Of a DNA stretch of 64,000 nucleotides, positions 54,773 through 63,680 are shown in pieces. The stretch's first letter is position 1; each line of letters opens with the position of its first letter. The stretch is taken from assembly GCA_017547145.1 (NCBI GenBank), contig JAFYQJ010000014.1, positions 232,382-296,381 of the forward strand, read 5' to 3'. Source of the DNA: Paludibacteraceae bacterium. GTDB taxonomy: Bacteria; Bacteroidota; Bacteroidia; Bacteroidales; Paludibacteraceae. A program made the translations under genes and the position numbers. The notes beneath the pieces were generated by a model, which was given only the letters and a program-made list of their open reading frames with translations, did not search any database and had not been told where the DNA came from.

Positions 54773-54780
54773 CAAAGGTA
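54773..54780 (-). promoter_or_regulatory. -7 element TACCTTTG for tyrS
   Basis: TAnnTTTG followed by CA on the minus strand, 19 bases before the tyrS ATG; -33 is TTTA at the right spacing (19). Confidence 0.65.
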
Positions 54781-54815
54781 GTAAAGAATGATAAATCTTT
54801 AAAGAAAATCTAAAA

Positions 54816-57281
54816 TTACTCCTCCATAAAGAAGTCGTCGCCACCTTCTTGCTGTTCGCTCATTCCGTTAGGCTTCTTTTTCATATCTCTTAAATTACCG
54901 AAATTGTAAGAAATAACTAAACCGATTGTTCGTCCAGACCAATACCCTTCAGATTTTTGATAGAAACTGTCGCCCCAAGTTTCGCTACGGAATTTTCTGG
55001 AGTCAAGAATGTCGCGTGCTGTAAGGTTTAAGCTTAGTTTGCCTTTTAGGAATGTTTGCCGTATACCAATGTCAATAGAATAATCGTGATTTTGTCGACC
55101 TTGAGCAATGATTCTAGGTGCTCGGTAGTTGGCTGTGATTTGTGCAAATGTACTTTTTGTAATCATCACATTGGCCATAAGTCGTGCGTTCCATGAGAAG
55201 TTTTGTTGCCCGCGTATTTTTATTTCGTCGCCATATGGACTAATATAGTTTGCAGAATCCAATTTTTCGTAATATAAATTGATAGATGTGGTAAGATTTA
55301 GTCGTTTCCACAATTGATTTTTTGCAACTACTTCAAGCCCTGTTGATTGTTGTCGTGCAATGTTGATGAAAGTATTTTCCATTACATTGTTGTTGCGGTA
55401 GCTTACACGTTGTATTACATTGTCGGTATATTTGTAATATGCTGATGCAGAAATAGAATGAAAATCCCAAGTTTTTAGATAATTAAGTTCTACCGAACTT
55501 GAAAATTGAGGGTCTAGATCAGGATTACCGAAGGAGATGCTTGTAGAGTCTGAAAAATCACGATATGGATTTATTTGTCGGCCTCTTGGGCGGTTGACTC
55601 TTCGTGTATAATTGATTTGTAATTCGTGATTGTTTTTAAACGTATAGGCAAAAAATGCACTAGGGTATAATTGCCAGTAATCACGCTCGTTGTTTATTGA
55701 TTCTGTTTTTGTTATAGTCGTTGCATTAACTTTCATGTATTCACCACGCAAACCGAGTTGCATACTGAAGTTGCCATACATATCGCCATAGGTAGCATAA
55801 AGCGAGTGTATTTGTTCTTGATAATTGAATTTGTTGTAAAAAGCATCAATGTTTGTTTGTGTTTGATTGTTGAATGCCGATGCACTATTTTGTCTTTTAG
55901 AAAAATTGCTTTCCCAACCAACTTCGAGTCTCCTTTTGTCCGTAAATTTGTAAGTAAAATCAATATTACCCTCAATTCTAAGATTTTTGTTTGATGATTC
56001 TTGTGTTTCGTTGCTTGTAGTGTCTGTTGAAATTAAATCTATTTGAACGTAGTCGGTTGTTCTTGAATGACCATGATTGCCAACAGAAATATCAGCAGAA
56101 ATAAAACTTCCTTTTTTTAGAAAATCGTGTCGATATTCGAGTCGTGCGTTATAAACTGGGAAAGTATTTTTCCCATTATTATCGCGGGAGTAATTTCGTA
56201 AAAGACTAATAGGAGAGGTTAGATAGTCGTATGAAGTGTAATTGATATCTGTAGCACTATTACCTTTATTAAACATTCCGAAACCTGATAAACTTAATGT
56301 ATTTCGTTCTGTAATATGAATGTCAATGCCAGCTCTTCCAAAAAATCCTAATCGATTGTTTTGTGATTGCGATGAAGAGTTGAGTAGCGAAATTGTATCA
56401 GTTGAGTTAATTAAGGAAAATCGATTCGATTTGTTGCCACTAATTCTATTGTGATAGTTCGCTCCTAAATTGGCATAAAAATCGACTTTAGGACTGCTGT
56501 AATTAAAACTTGCACCGAGATTTCCTCCTGGTATTTTACTTGCTGTAGGCCATTGAATACCTCCCGAAACGCTACCATAATATGTTTTGGTTGTTTTTTT
56601 CTTCATTACAAGGTTGATGACACCAGCAGTCCCTTCTGGATTGTATTTTGCTGAGGGGTTTGTAATTAATTCTACAGATTCGATGCTTCCTGCAGGCATT
56701 TGTTCTAAAATTTGTCCTCTGTTTTCTTCAGTTAATCCTGCGGGTTTTCCATTTATCCAAACCTCAACATTTGAGTTATTCCGAAGTGAAATGTTACCTT
56801 CGCCATCTACATCAACCGAAGGTATGTTTTGCAAAACTTCGCTAACTGAGGCTCCAACAGCTGATAAGTTTTGGTCGACACTGAAAACTTTTTTGTCAAT
56901 TTCTAGACGCATTTGCATGCCTTGACCTACAACTTCAACTTCGCCAAGCATTTGGGCATCTTCTTCTAATAAAATTGTCCCAATATTAACAAACTCGCTG
57001 TTATTCGATTGTTTAATGGAAATGTTTTTTTGCTGATTTTTATATCCGATAAATGAAAAATCAATGAGGTAATCTCCTTTTTCAATAGCAATGGTAAAAA
57101 TCCCATTATCGTCGCTTGTGCCTCCTGTGATGAGGTTGTTGTTTTTATCTTTTATGGATACATTGACATAACTGATTGGTTCTTTTGATGTTGCGTCTTT
57201 TATTGTGCCTCTCAATGTTGCAGCAAAAATACAATTAGTACTAAGGCAAAATAGTAATAGTAGAAGTAATTTTTTCATCAT
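54816..57281 (-). CDS. TonB-dependent-receptor-like outer membrane protein
   Basis: An 821-residue outer-membrane protein. After the signal peptide (to about residue 20) comes a carboxypeptidase-like regulatory domain (about 21-105: LRGTIKDATSKEPISYVNVSIKD, SDDNGIFTIAIEKGDYLIDFSFIGYKNQQ). A plug domain follows with VSEVLQNIPSVDVDGEGNISLRNNSNVEVWINGKP and IELITNPSAKYNPEG-like text, then a 22-strand-type barrel. It ends FGNLRDMKKKPNGMSEQQEGGDDFFMEE, an acidic tail after the last strand. The pattern (Outer membrane protein beta-barrel family) is common in Bacteroidota; the ligand is unknown. No SusD partner is adjacent. ATG 57281 starts the signal peptide. Confidence 0.88.
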   Translation of the reverse strand: MMKKLLLLLLFCLSTNCIFAATLRGTIKDATSKEPISYVNVSIKDKNNNLITGGTSDDNGIFTIAIEKGDYLIDFSFIGYKNQQKNISIKQSNNSEFVNIGTILLEEDAQMLGEVEVVGQGMQMRLEIDKKVFSVDQNLSAVGASVSEVLQNIPSVDVDGEGNISLRNNSNVEVWINGKPAGLTEENRGQILEQMPAGSIESVELITNPSAKYNPEGTAGVINLVMKKKTTKTYYGSVSGGIQWPTASKIPGGNLGASFNYSSPKVDFYANLGANYHNRISGNKSNRFSLINSTDTISLLNSSSQSQNNRLGFFGRAGIDIHITERNTLSLSGFGMFNKGNSATDINYTSYDYLTSPISLLRNYSRDNNGKNTFPVYNARLEYRHDFLKKGSFISADISVGNHGHSRTTDYVQIDLISTDTTSNETQESSNKNLRIEGNIDFTYKFTDKRRLEVGWESNFSKRQNSASAFNNQTQTNIDAFYNKFNYQEQIHSLYATYGDMYGNFSMQLGLRGEYMKVNATTITKTESINNERDYWQLYPSAFFAYTFKNNHELQINYTRRVNRPRGRQINPYRDFSDSTSISFGNPDLDPQFSSSVELNYLKTWDFHSISASAYYKYTDNVIQRVSYRNNNVMENTFINIARQQSTGLEVVAKNQLWKRLNLTTSINLYYEKLDSANYISPYGDEIKIRGQQNFSWNARLMANVMITKSTFAQITANYRAPRIIAQGRQNHDYSIDIGIRQTFLKGKLSLNLTARDILDSRKFRSETWGDSFYQKSEGYWSGRTIGLVISYNFGNLRDMKKKPNGMSEQQEGGDDFFMEE

Positions 57282-57397
57282 TTTTTTTAGTTTCAGCATC
57301 TATGACTTTTTTAAACACGGAAAGTTTAATTTGAAAAGTAATTTTTTTGACATTATTTGCAATTTCGTTTATTTTGTAGTCGAAATATTATTCTCTT

Positions 57398-57865
57398 ATG
57401 GAAGAACCGATTTTAAATTCACATAATAAGTTTGAATATCCTCCCATGCATACGTGTGAGCATATTTTGAATCAAACAATGGTACGAATGTTTGGTTGTG
57501 AAAGAAGTAAGAATGCACATATAGAACGAAAAAAAAGCAAATGTGATTACGAATTGCAGGAAAGTCCTACTGATGAACAAATTGAAAAAATTGAGCGTTG
57601 TGTAAATCAAGTGATTCAATCAAACTTGCCTATAAATATTTCTTATGCGAATCGAGAAGAAGTGCCAAGTGCTTTAGATTTGAATAAATTGCCGAAAAAT
57701 GCATCATCAACATTGCGTTTGGTTTCTATAGGCGATTATGATATTTGTGCGTGTATTGGTGCTCATGTAAATAATACTTCCGAAATAGGTGTTTTTAAGA
57801 TTATAAGCCATACTTATGAAAATGGAGTGTTAAGATTACGTTTTAAATTGTTGGATTCTAAATAA
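57398..57865 (+). CDS. AlaX-like trans-editing domain protein
   Basis: A 155-residue protein equivalent to the second additional (tRNA_SAD) editing domain of alanyl- and threonyl-tRNA synthetases. The four zinc ligands are present: His18 and His22 in MHTCEHILNQT, Cys119 and His123 in CACIGAHV. Such free-standing proteins deacylate mischarged tRNA (for example Ser- or Gly-tRNA-Ala). It lacks the usual N-terminal glycine-rich region of AlaX-L, so it is an AlaX-S-like minimal form. It starts a plus-strand group with the following lipoprotein (7-base gap). Confidence 0.82.
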   Translation: MEEPILNSHNKFEYPPMHTCEHILNQTMVRMFGCERSKNAHIERKKSKCDYELQESPTDEQIEKIERCVNQVIQSNLPINISYANREEVPSALDLNKLPKNASSTLRLVSIGDYDICACIGAHVNNTSEIGVFKIISHTYENGVLRLRFKLLDSK

Positions 57866-57872
57866 TGTAGTT

Positions 57873-58715
57873 ATGAAAAAAATAATTAGTCTATTGTTGC
57901 TATTTGTGTTTGTTGCTTGCCAAAAAGATAAAAAAGTAGTAGTAAACGATTGGGCAAACGATGGTTTGAAAGGTTCAGTCGCTTCTTATCGAATAACTAA
58001 CTATTTGGCTGCTTTGGACTTGGGAGAAATATTCCCTTCAGATGTAATTGGAGCGGAAGGGCGTATCGTTTACAATCAAAAAGGTAATCGAGTGGAGGAG
58101 TTTTGGCGTTTTAACGAAGAAACCTCAAGAAAAGAATATGTTTATGATGAAGTAGAAAATTGTGTCGAATTATTGAGTTACAATCCTAGTAATGAAGTAG
58201 AAGAACGTGGAGTTTTTGTTTATGAAAAAGGGATTTTGCGAGAAGAGTTATATTATAATGCAAAAAATGAATTGTTTTCGAAATTAGAATATACGTTCGA
58301 TGAAAATGGAAATTTAACCAAATTATCGGAATATGATCCAAAGGGAATTTTGGAAGAGTCGCACACTTCAAAATTTAAAGATGGATTGGAACAAGAACGT
58401 TATACCTATTACTACGATGAAAATAATATACTTGTTACTAAATATGAATATGTTTACGACAAAAATCGTAATCTAATAGAAGGACTTTTATACGATAATG
58501 CAAAAAATCTTCTAGGGCGTTGGGTTTATGCCTATGATGAATTTCAAAATTTGATTTCGGAAGAAAGTATTGATGCTGAAGAAGTTTTAGTAGAGAAGCG
58601 AACTTATACCTATAAATATGACGAAAAAGGGAATTGGGTAGAACGAATAACTTACGATGGTGTAGAAAATGAGCCTCGTGTGATTACAAAGCGACAATTT
58701 GAATATTTCGATTAA
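57873..58715 (+). CDS. repeat-containing lipoprotein (YD/RHS-like repeats)
   Basis: A 280-residue lipoprotein with a short signal peptide and lipobox FVFVAC (Cys16), followed by a basic KDKKV segment. From about residue 65 onward it has seven or more imperfect repeats of about 20-24 residues of the form YEYDE-x-NL-x-E-x-x-YD (for example YTFDENGNLTKLSEYDPKG and YVYDKNRNLIEGLLYDNAKN), reminiscent of YD repeats in RHS proteins. Probably an extracytoplasmic beta-repeat protein of unknown function. Six bases separate it from the U32 peptidase gene. Confidence 0.7.
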   Translation: MKKIISLLLLFVFVACQKDKKVVVNDWANDGLKGSVASYRITNYLAALDLGEIFPSDVIGAEGRIVYNQKGNRVEEFWRFNEETSRKEYVYDEVENCVELLSYNPSNEVEERGVFVYEKGILREELYYNAKNELFSKLEYTFDENGNLTKLSEYDPKGILEESHTSKFKDGLEQERYTYYYDENNILVTKYEYVYDKNRNLIEGLLYDNAKNLLGRWVYAYDEFQNLISEESIDAEEVLVEKRTYTYKYDEKGNWVERITYDGVENEPRVITKRQFEYFD

Positions 58716-58720
58716 GATAA

Positions 58721-60562
58721 ATGGCTCTTAAGAAAGTTGAATTATTAGCCCCAGCAAAGAATTTAGCTTGTGGAATTGCTGCAATAAATCATGGTGCAGA
58801 TGCCGTGTATATTGGAGCTACGCAATTCGGTGCAAGGCAATCTGCAGGAAATAGTGTAGAGGATATTGCTGCATTGGTTGATTATGCACATTTGTATAAT
58901 GTTAAGGTTTATGTAACGCTAAATACAATAATCGATGACGAGGATATACAAGCTGTCGAAAAACTTATTGGACAACTTTATAGAATAGGTGTGGATGCTT
59001 TGATTGTACAGGATTTTGGAATTTTGAAAATGAATATCCCTCCAATACAATTGCATGCTAGTACGCAAACTGACAATCGAGACGCGGAGAAAGTAGATTT
59101 TCTTGCAAAGTCTGGATTGTCGCGTGTTGTCCTAGCTCGTGAATTGTCATTAGATGAGATTGCTGATATTCATAATAAAGTGCCAGAAACGGAGCTAGAA
59201 GTTTTTGTTCATGGAGCATTGTGTGTCAGCTATAGTGGTCAATGCTATGCTTCTCAATATTGTTTTGGAAGAAGTGCTAATAAAGGTGCGTGTGCTCAAT
59301 TTTGTCGTTTGTCGTTTGACTTGATAGATGCAGAAGGTAGGGTGTTGTGTAAAAATAAACATCTACTTTCGCTGAAGGATATGAATCGTAGCGAGTATAT
59401 TGAACAAATGCTTGATGCAGGAGTGACTTCGTTTAAGATAGAAGGTAGATTGAAAGATGAATTGTATGTGAAAAATGTTACGGCTTATTATCGTGCTAAA
59501 ATAGATGATGTTCTTAAGCGAAGAAAAGAGTATGTGCGTACATCGTATGGCAAAATAACACCATCGTTTACACCTGTGTTAGAAAAATGTTTTAATCGAG
59601 GTTTTACAGACTATTTCTTAAAAAATAAAAATGGGAATATAGCTTCGATTGATACTCCCAAATCGGTAGGAGAGTATATGGGTAGGGTTGATGGTGTTTC
59701 CCGTAATTTTTTTACACTTAACGGAAAACATTTTAATAATGGCGATGGAGCGTGTTTTGTAGGGAAAGATGGGAAATTACATGGTTTTAGGATAAATAAA
59801 ATTGAAAAACGGAAAATATTCCCTTACATGATGCCACCGCTATTTCAAGGTGTAGATTTATATCGTAATTATGATTTAGAATTTGAGCGTTTGGTAGCTC
59901 ATTCTGATAATCAGCGTACGCTTTCGCTGCATCTTGAGTTTTCTGATACGGAAGATGGATTCGTTTTAAAAGGTCGTGATGAAAGTGGGGTGGATGTAAA
60001 GATAAGCGTTGCTACAAAAAAAGATATTGCTCGTACTTCGCAACGTGAAAATATTGTAAAGCAATTAAAAAAATGGGGAAATACGCCTTTCTGTGTTTCT
60101 TATGTAGATGTTCAATTTTCGAAAGAGTGGTTTGTACCATCTTCGTTGCTTTCTGATATGCGTAGGCGACTTTGTGAGTCACTGGTGGAGCAACATCGAG
60201 CAAGATATGTACAAGAAAAACGAAAATTGACTTTTTTGAATGCTTCTCACAATTACATGGTGGAGAAACTAGATTATCGTGGAAATGTATCAAATTCGTT
60301 GGCTGTAGCATTTTACAAAGAGCATGGTGTAAAGAAGGTTGAACCTGCTTTTGAAATAAAACCTGTAGTAGAGCCTATTATGTTTTGTAAATATTGTATA
60401 AAAAGGCATTTTGGTTGGTGTAGAAAAGAGGGGAAGGGAGTCGCCGTTAAAGAGCCTTTATATTTAAAATTGGGAGATGGTCAACATTTTCGATTAGCTT
60501 TTGATTGTGCCGAATGTATAATGAAAGTTATCCCTGTAGAAAATAGAAGTATTGCGAATTAA
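58721..60562 (+). CDS. U32 family peptidase (RlhA/TrhP-like)
   Basis: A 613-residue protein with the U32 barrel at about 5-330: VELLAPAKNLACGIAAINHGADAVYIGATQFGARQSA, HASTQTDNRD, and the conserved VFVHGALCVSYSGQCYASQYCFGRSANKGACAQFCRLSFDL cysteine-rich signature. SFKIEGRLKDELYV and CFNRGFTDYFLKN follow. A C-terminal collagenase-associated region ends with four cysteines (FCKYCIKRHFGWC ... DCAECIM). The group includes RNA hydroxylation factors (RlhA for C2501 of 23S rRNA, TrhP for tRNA uridine) and secreted collagenases. No signal peptide is present, so an RNA-hydroxylation role is favoured. Confidence 0.87.
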   Translation: MALKKVELLAPAKNLACGIAAINHGADAVYIGATQFGARQSAGNSVEDIAALVDYAHLYNVKVYVTLNTIIDDEDIQAVEKLIGQLYRIGVDALIVQDFGILKMNIPPIQLHASTQTDNRDAEKVDFLAKSGLSRVVLARELSLDEIADIHNKVPETELEVFVHGALCVSYSGQCYASQYCFGRSANKGACAQFCRLSFDLIDAEGRVLCKNKHLLSLKDMNRSEYIEQMLDAGVTSFKIEGRLKDELYVKNVTAYYRAKIDDVLKRRKEYVRTSYGKITPSFTPVLEKCFNRGFTDYFLKNKNGNIASIDTPKSVGEYMGRVDGVSRNFFTLNGKHFNNGDGACFVGKDGKLHGFRINKIEKRKIFPYMMPPLFQGVDLYRNYDLEFERLVAHSDNQRTLSLHLEFSDTEDGFVLKGRDESGVDVKISVATKKDIARTSQRENIVKQLKKWGNTPFCVSYVDVQFSKEWFVPSSLLSDMRRRLCESLVEQHRARYVQEKRKLTFLNASHNYMVEKLDYRGNVSNSLAVAFYKEHGVKKVEPAFEIKPVVEPIMFCKYCIKRHFGWCRKEGKGVAVKEPLYLKLGDGQHFRLAFDCAECIMKVIPVENRSIAN

Positions 60563-60674
60563 AATTTTTATACAAAGAATTAGATATTAGTAAAGGTATT
60601 AAGGGCTTAATTTCCGTATTTTGCAAATAAACTTTTAACTTTTTTGTTTATACATTTGAGATATTCAATTTATT

Positions 60675-61011
60675 ATGAAGGAAATTCCACAAATAGTAAA
60701 AGATGAAGCAGAAACTTAATAGAGTCTTATGAGATATCTCGAGAATCTCTCGGTAAATATAAAGGCAATCGTATGTATGTGTATTGCCCGATAATGTTGA
60801 TATAGGGTTCTCGTCTATCTATCTTGTAAATAACGGGAAAGTAGATGTTGTGAGTGATGCTATATCATTTTACATTATAGATTTACTTGTTAAAGTCATC
60901 TTGGGCTCAACAATAAAATATGAAGAAACAATAAAACCTATTGTTAACAAGATAAAAATGAGTATAGCTTTGATAATTTTTTTCATAAAATTAGCTTTAT
61001 GTTTTCGGTAA
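60675..61011 (+). pseudogene. frameshifted remnant of a small hypothetical protein
   Basis: Three reading frames in succession give one continuous-looking protein: MKEIPQIVKDEAET (stop at 60717), then IESYEISRESLGKYKGNRMY and VYCP in the next frame, then DNVDIGFSSIYLVNNGKVDV plus VSDAISFYIIDLLVKVI in the third. Each join is a -1 shift with no overlap of sense, so at least two indels have inactivated a gene of about 110 codons. The family is not recognised. It sits in the 480-base gap between the U32 gene and aroK. Confidence 0.65.
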
Positions 61012-61039
61012 GGTTGTAGAGGTTTTGAATCATTTACAA

Positions 61040-61558
61040 TTAAATAATTCCTGTTTTTATTAATTGTAGTATTCTGCTTGTTGTAGCATTGGTATCGTCA
61101 GCAAAAATTTTGACTTTTGCTTTTGAATAAAATGACTTTCTTTCGGCAAGTGTTTGAGTAATATATTCGTATAATTGTTGTCTACTTTTTCCTTGAAGTA
61201 AAGGGCGTTTGTTGCCTTCATAATGAAGTCTATCAACAAGTTCGTCGATACTTGTATCTAAGAAAATAGTAGTTCCTTTATTGTTCATTTGCTCCATGTT
61301 GTCAAAGAAACATGGTGTTCCTCCCCCCGTAGAAATAATACAATTCTCGTAATCAGAGATTTTGTTCAGCATATTGCGTTCTATTTCTCTAAATCGTGAT
61401 TCGCCATACTCTTCGAAAATTTGAGAAATTGATTTTTGGTAATTCTCTTCTATCAATTGGTCAAGATCAAAAAAAGAAATTTTTAAATTGGTAGCAATAT
61501 CTTTCCCAATAGTAGTTTTACCACTGCCCATGTAGCCTATTAGAAATATCGGTTTCAT
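61040..61558 (-). CDS. aroK: shikimate kinase
   Basis: A 172-residue NMP-kinase-fold enzyme that phosphorylates shikimate in aromatic amino acid synthesis. IFLIGYMGSGKTTIGKDIA is Walker A. FFDLDQLIEENYQKSISQIFEEYGESRFREIE carries the shikimate-binding Asp/Arg residues, and IISTGGGTPC and NKRPLLQGKSRQQL (lid) follow. ATG 61558 overlaps the prmA stop codon (ATGA) and gives the family start; the longer frame from 61588 lies within prmA. Confidence 0.94.
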   Translation of the reverse strand: MKPIFLIGYMGSGKTTIGKDIATNLKISFFDLDQLIEENYQKSISQIFEEYGESRFREIERNMLNKISDYENCIISTGGGTPCFFDNMEQMNNKGTTIFLDTSIDELVDRLHYEGNKRPLLQGKSRQQLYEYITQTLAERKSFYSKAKVKIFADDTNATTSRILQLIKTGII

Positions 61559-62394
61559 TCGTCTTTTTTGAAAGTAAGAACTGCCCAATTGTTTTGTACA
61601 CTTTCGTCGATTTTTTGTAAACCAAGTTTTTTTGCTGCTTCGTCAATTAAAATTATATCTTCAGAAAAGAATCCACTGAAAAGAATAATTCCGTCATTTT
61701 TTAAAACATTGTAATAATAAGGCATATCTCGGAGCAATATATTCCGATTGATATTTGCAAATATGATGTCGAAACTCATGTCGTGCAACAAAGAAGCATC
61801 GCCTAATAGTGCAACAATATTTTTCACGTTGTTAAGTTCTGTATTGTGAATTGTATTTTCGTATGAGAACTTGTCAATGTCTATGGCAGTAATGCTTTTT
61901 GCAGAAAGTTTAGCAGCAAGAATACTTAATATCCCTGTGCCACAACCCATATCTAAAACTTGCTTGTTTAAAAAGTTGATTTTAAACATTTGTTTTATAA
62001 TAAGTTGCGTGGTATCGTGCGAAGCTGTTCCGAATGCTAAATGTGGGTCAATTATGATGTCATATTCAAAATTACCTACATTTTTTTTAGGGCTATGTAT
62101 GGCACACTTGTTATCAATAAAGATTGGTTCGAAAGAATTTTTCTCCCATTCTTCATTCCAATTTTGTTCACGAATGTTTTTTATTTGATAAGGAACTTCT
62201 AGTAGAATAGGGAAATTTTGCAATGATTTTTTCATCTTGTCTTCCGCGAATAAATTTTCAGGACAATAGGCTAAAAGTTTGTCTTTCTCTTGTACAAAAC
62301 TCTCAAATCCTGCATTACAAAGTTGTGCTACTAGTACGTCTGGAATAAAATCATCGGCTTGCGTTAAGTCAAAAATTACTTCTTTATAGTTCAT
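61555..62394 (-). CDS. prmA: ribosomal protein L11 methyltransferase
   Basis: A 279-residue SAM-dependent methyltransferase that trimethylates ribosomal protein L11. The N-terminal substrate-recognition domain spans about 1-75. NWNEEWEKNSFEPIFI is the linker motif. DIIIDPHLAFGTASHDTTQLI, VLDMGCGTGILSILAAKLSAKSITAIDID, and FDIIFANINRNILLRDM (NPPY-equivalent) are diagnostic. It lies between gldB and aroK, co-oriented with both. Confidence 0.94.
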   Translation of the reverse strand: MNYKEVIFDLTQADDFIPDVLVAQLCNAGFESFVQEKDKLLAYCPENLFAEDKMKKSLQNFPILLEVPYQIKNIREQNWNEEWEKNSFEPIFIDNKCAIHSPKKNVGNFEYDIIIDPHLAFGTASHDTTQLIIKQMFKINFLNKQVLDMGCGTGILSILAAKLSAKSITAIDIDKFSYENTIHNTELNNVKNIVALLGDASLLHDMSFDIIFANINRNILLRDMPYYYNVLKNDGIILFSGFFSEDIILIDEAAKKLGLQKIDESVQNNWAVLTFKKDE

Positions 62395-62402
62395 AGTGTT
62401 GC

Positions 62403-63407
62403 TTATGGATTATAAGTTGATTTTTCAAGGATTGATTTATAATCTGTATTGTTCATTAAGTCTACGAATGAAACATTAGGGTTGTTTTTCATATAGCTTT
62501 CAATAATTCTCCATCCGACAAAAACACCACATCGTCCTGGGGAGTCTTGTGAGAAATATGATGTAAAAGGTGCATCGTTAAGGTATTTTGTTCTTAAAAG
62601 CCCTTCTGTAGAAAATAAGTGTTTCTTTTCTACGATTGTCATCCACAAATCTTTTTCTTGATCAATACACCATTGCCATTGTTCAGGGGTGTACCCTATT
62701 AAGTTTGCATTTGATTCGTCAGGAAGCAATGCCGAAAGTAAATACATGATTTTTCCTCTATAAAGCATCTCCTCTAGCAGTTGACCTGTTTGTAAAGAAA
62801 AAGGGAAATTGTATGTCACCCAAATTGTTATAATGTCTGGTACGATTTTTTCTCTTCGCATATTGTAGCGTAGGTAGCTAAATACTGCATTTTGATAAAG
62901 TGGATAATTTTCGCCTAAATAATTATCAATGCTTAAGGATATTAAACTGTCTTTGTATAAAATAGGATTTGGATTTGCTCCTGCTGAAACATGAAAATTG
63001 ACTTTTGGAATTGTTTTTTGAGGAAATATTGTGTTTGCACGTTGAAAAGCTTTTGTGAGTTGTTCGTTTAGGTCGTCTATATTTTCATATTGTTTTAAGC
63101 AGTCGTTATAAAGAGTTTGAATAATACTATCTGGAAAGAAATAGTCCATTAGAATCTCTTGACACTCTTCACTATTCCATTGTCCAACCATTAAAGCTTG
63201 TTCGGTATAAAGAGGTAAAAAATGAGGATATTTTTTGTAAAGATTATTCATTGATTTTATAGGGCGTTTTAAATCAATATTCCAAAAATCTATATCAAAA
63301 CGCTGAATGGCTGTTTCGAGATTTGAATCAGTAATCTCGATATTTCTTCTTTCAGTTTTGCAACCAATTAAGATAAATAAGCAGTAAAGAATGAATATTT
63401 TTTTCAT
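62403..63407 (-). CDS. gldB: gliding motility / T9SS-associated lipoprotein GldB
   Basis: A 334-residue lipoprotein with lipobox LFILIGC (Cys about 16). RFDIDFWNIDL, LPLYTEQALMVGQWN, FHVSAGANPNPILYKDSLISLSIDNYLGENYPLYQ, and PGRCGVFVGWRIIESYMKNNPNVSFVDLM match GldB. The GYTPEQWQWC region may correspond to the degenerate DUF2268 peptidase fold. GldB is required for gliding in flavobacteria and co-occurs with T9SS. ATG 63407 is chosen because the TACCTTTG promoter at 63426-63433 overlaps the alternative at 63428. Confidence 0.9.
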   Translation of the reverse strand: MKKIFILYCLFILIGCKTERRNIEITDSNLETAIQRFDIDFWNIDLKRPIKSMNNLYKKYPHFLPLYTEQALMVGQWNSEECQEILMDYFFPDSIIQTLYNDCLKQYENIDDLNEQLTKAFQRANTIFPQKTIPKVNFHVSAGANPNPILYKDSLISLSIDNYLGENYPLYQNAVFSYLRYNMRREKIVPDIITIWVTYNFPFSLQTGQLLEEMLYRGKIMYLLSALLPDESNANLIGYTPEQWQWCIDQEKDLWMTIVEKKHLFSTEGLLRTKYLNDAPFTSYFSQDSPGRCGVFVGWRIIESYMKNNPNVSFVDLMNNTDYKSILEKSTYNP

Positions 63408-63425
63408 TGTGATAATTTTATAATG

Positions 63426-63433
63426 CAAAGGTA
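63426..63433 (-). promoter_or_regulatory. -7 element TACCTTTG for gldB
   Basis: TAnnTTTG followed by CA on the minus strand, 19 bases before the ATG at 63407. Confidence 0.6.
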
Positions 63434-63491
63434 GTTTTTTTCCTTTAGTAACTATCTTTAAGAATATTTTTTAGAAATATTGCTTTTTTAT

Positions 63492-63522
63492 TTTGGGAAT
63501 TTAAAAATAACGTTTATCTTTG
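63492..63522 (+). promoter_or_regulatory. promoter of tRNA-Phe
   Basis: TTTG (63492-63495), exactly 19 bases, TATCTTTG (63515-63522): full consensus promoter about 21 bases before the tRNA. Confidence 0.88.
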
Positions 63523-63543
63523 CACTCGCAAAAGAGAAATAAT

Positions 63544-63616
63544 GGTGCCATAGCTCAGTTGGTAGAGCAAAGGACTGAAAATCCTTGTGTCCCCGGTTCG
63601 ATTCCTGGTGGCACCA
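63544..63616 (+). tRNA. tRNA-Phe(GAA)
   Basis: Acceptor GGTGCCA/TGGCACC, D-arm GCTC...GAGC, anticodon stem AAGGA/TCCTT with loop CTGAAAA (anticodon GAA), T-loop TTCGATT, discriminator A, CCA not encoded. An integrase gene follows about 250 bases downstream, so its 3' end is the likely attachment site. Confidence 0.96.
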
Positions 63617-63640
63617 CAGCAAAGAAAAGCAAAACAACGT

Positions 63641-63680
63641 AAAATCCTGATTTTCAATGAAAATCGGGATTTTTTATTTT
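63641..63680 (+). terminator. terminator after tRNA-Phe
   Basis: A 15-bp stem AAAATCCTGATTTTC / GAAAATCGGGATTTT (one G-U pair), loop AAT, followed by TTATTTT. Confidence 0.85.

Noticed and set aside
54390..54781. Plus-strand frames opposite tyrS
   Set aside because: Antisense shadows of a fully conserved tyrosyl-tRNA synthetase.
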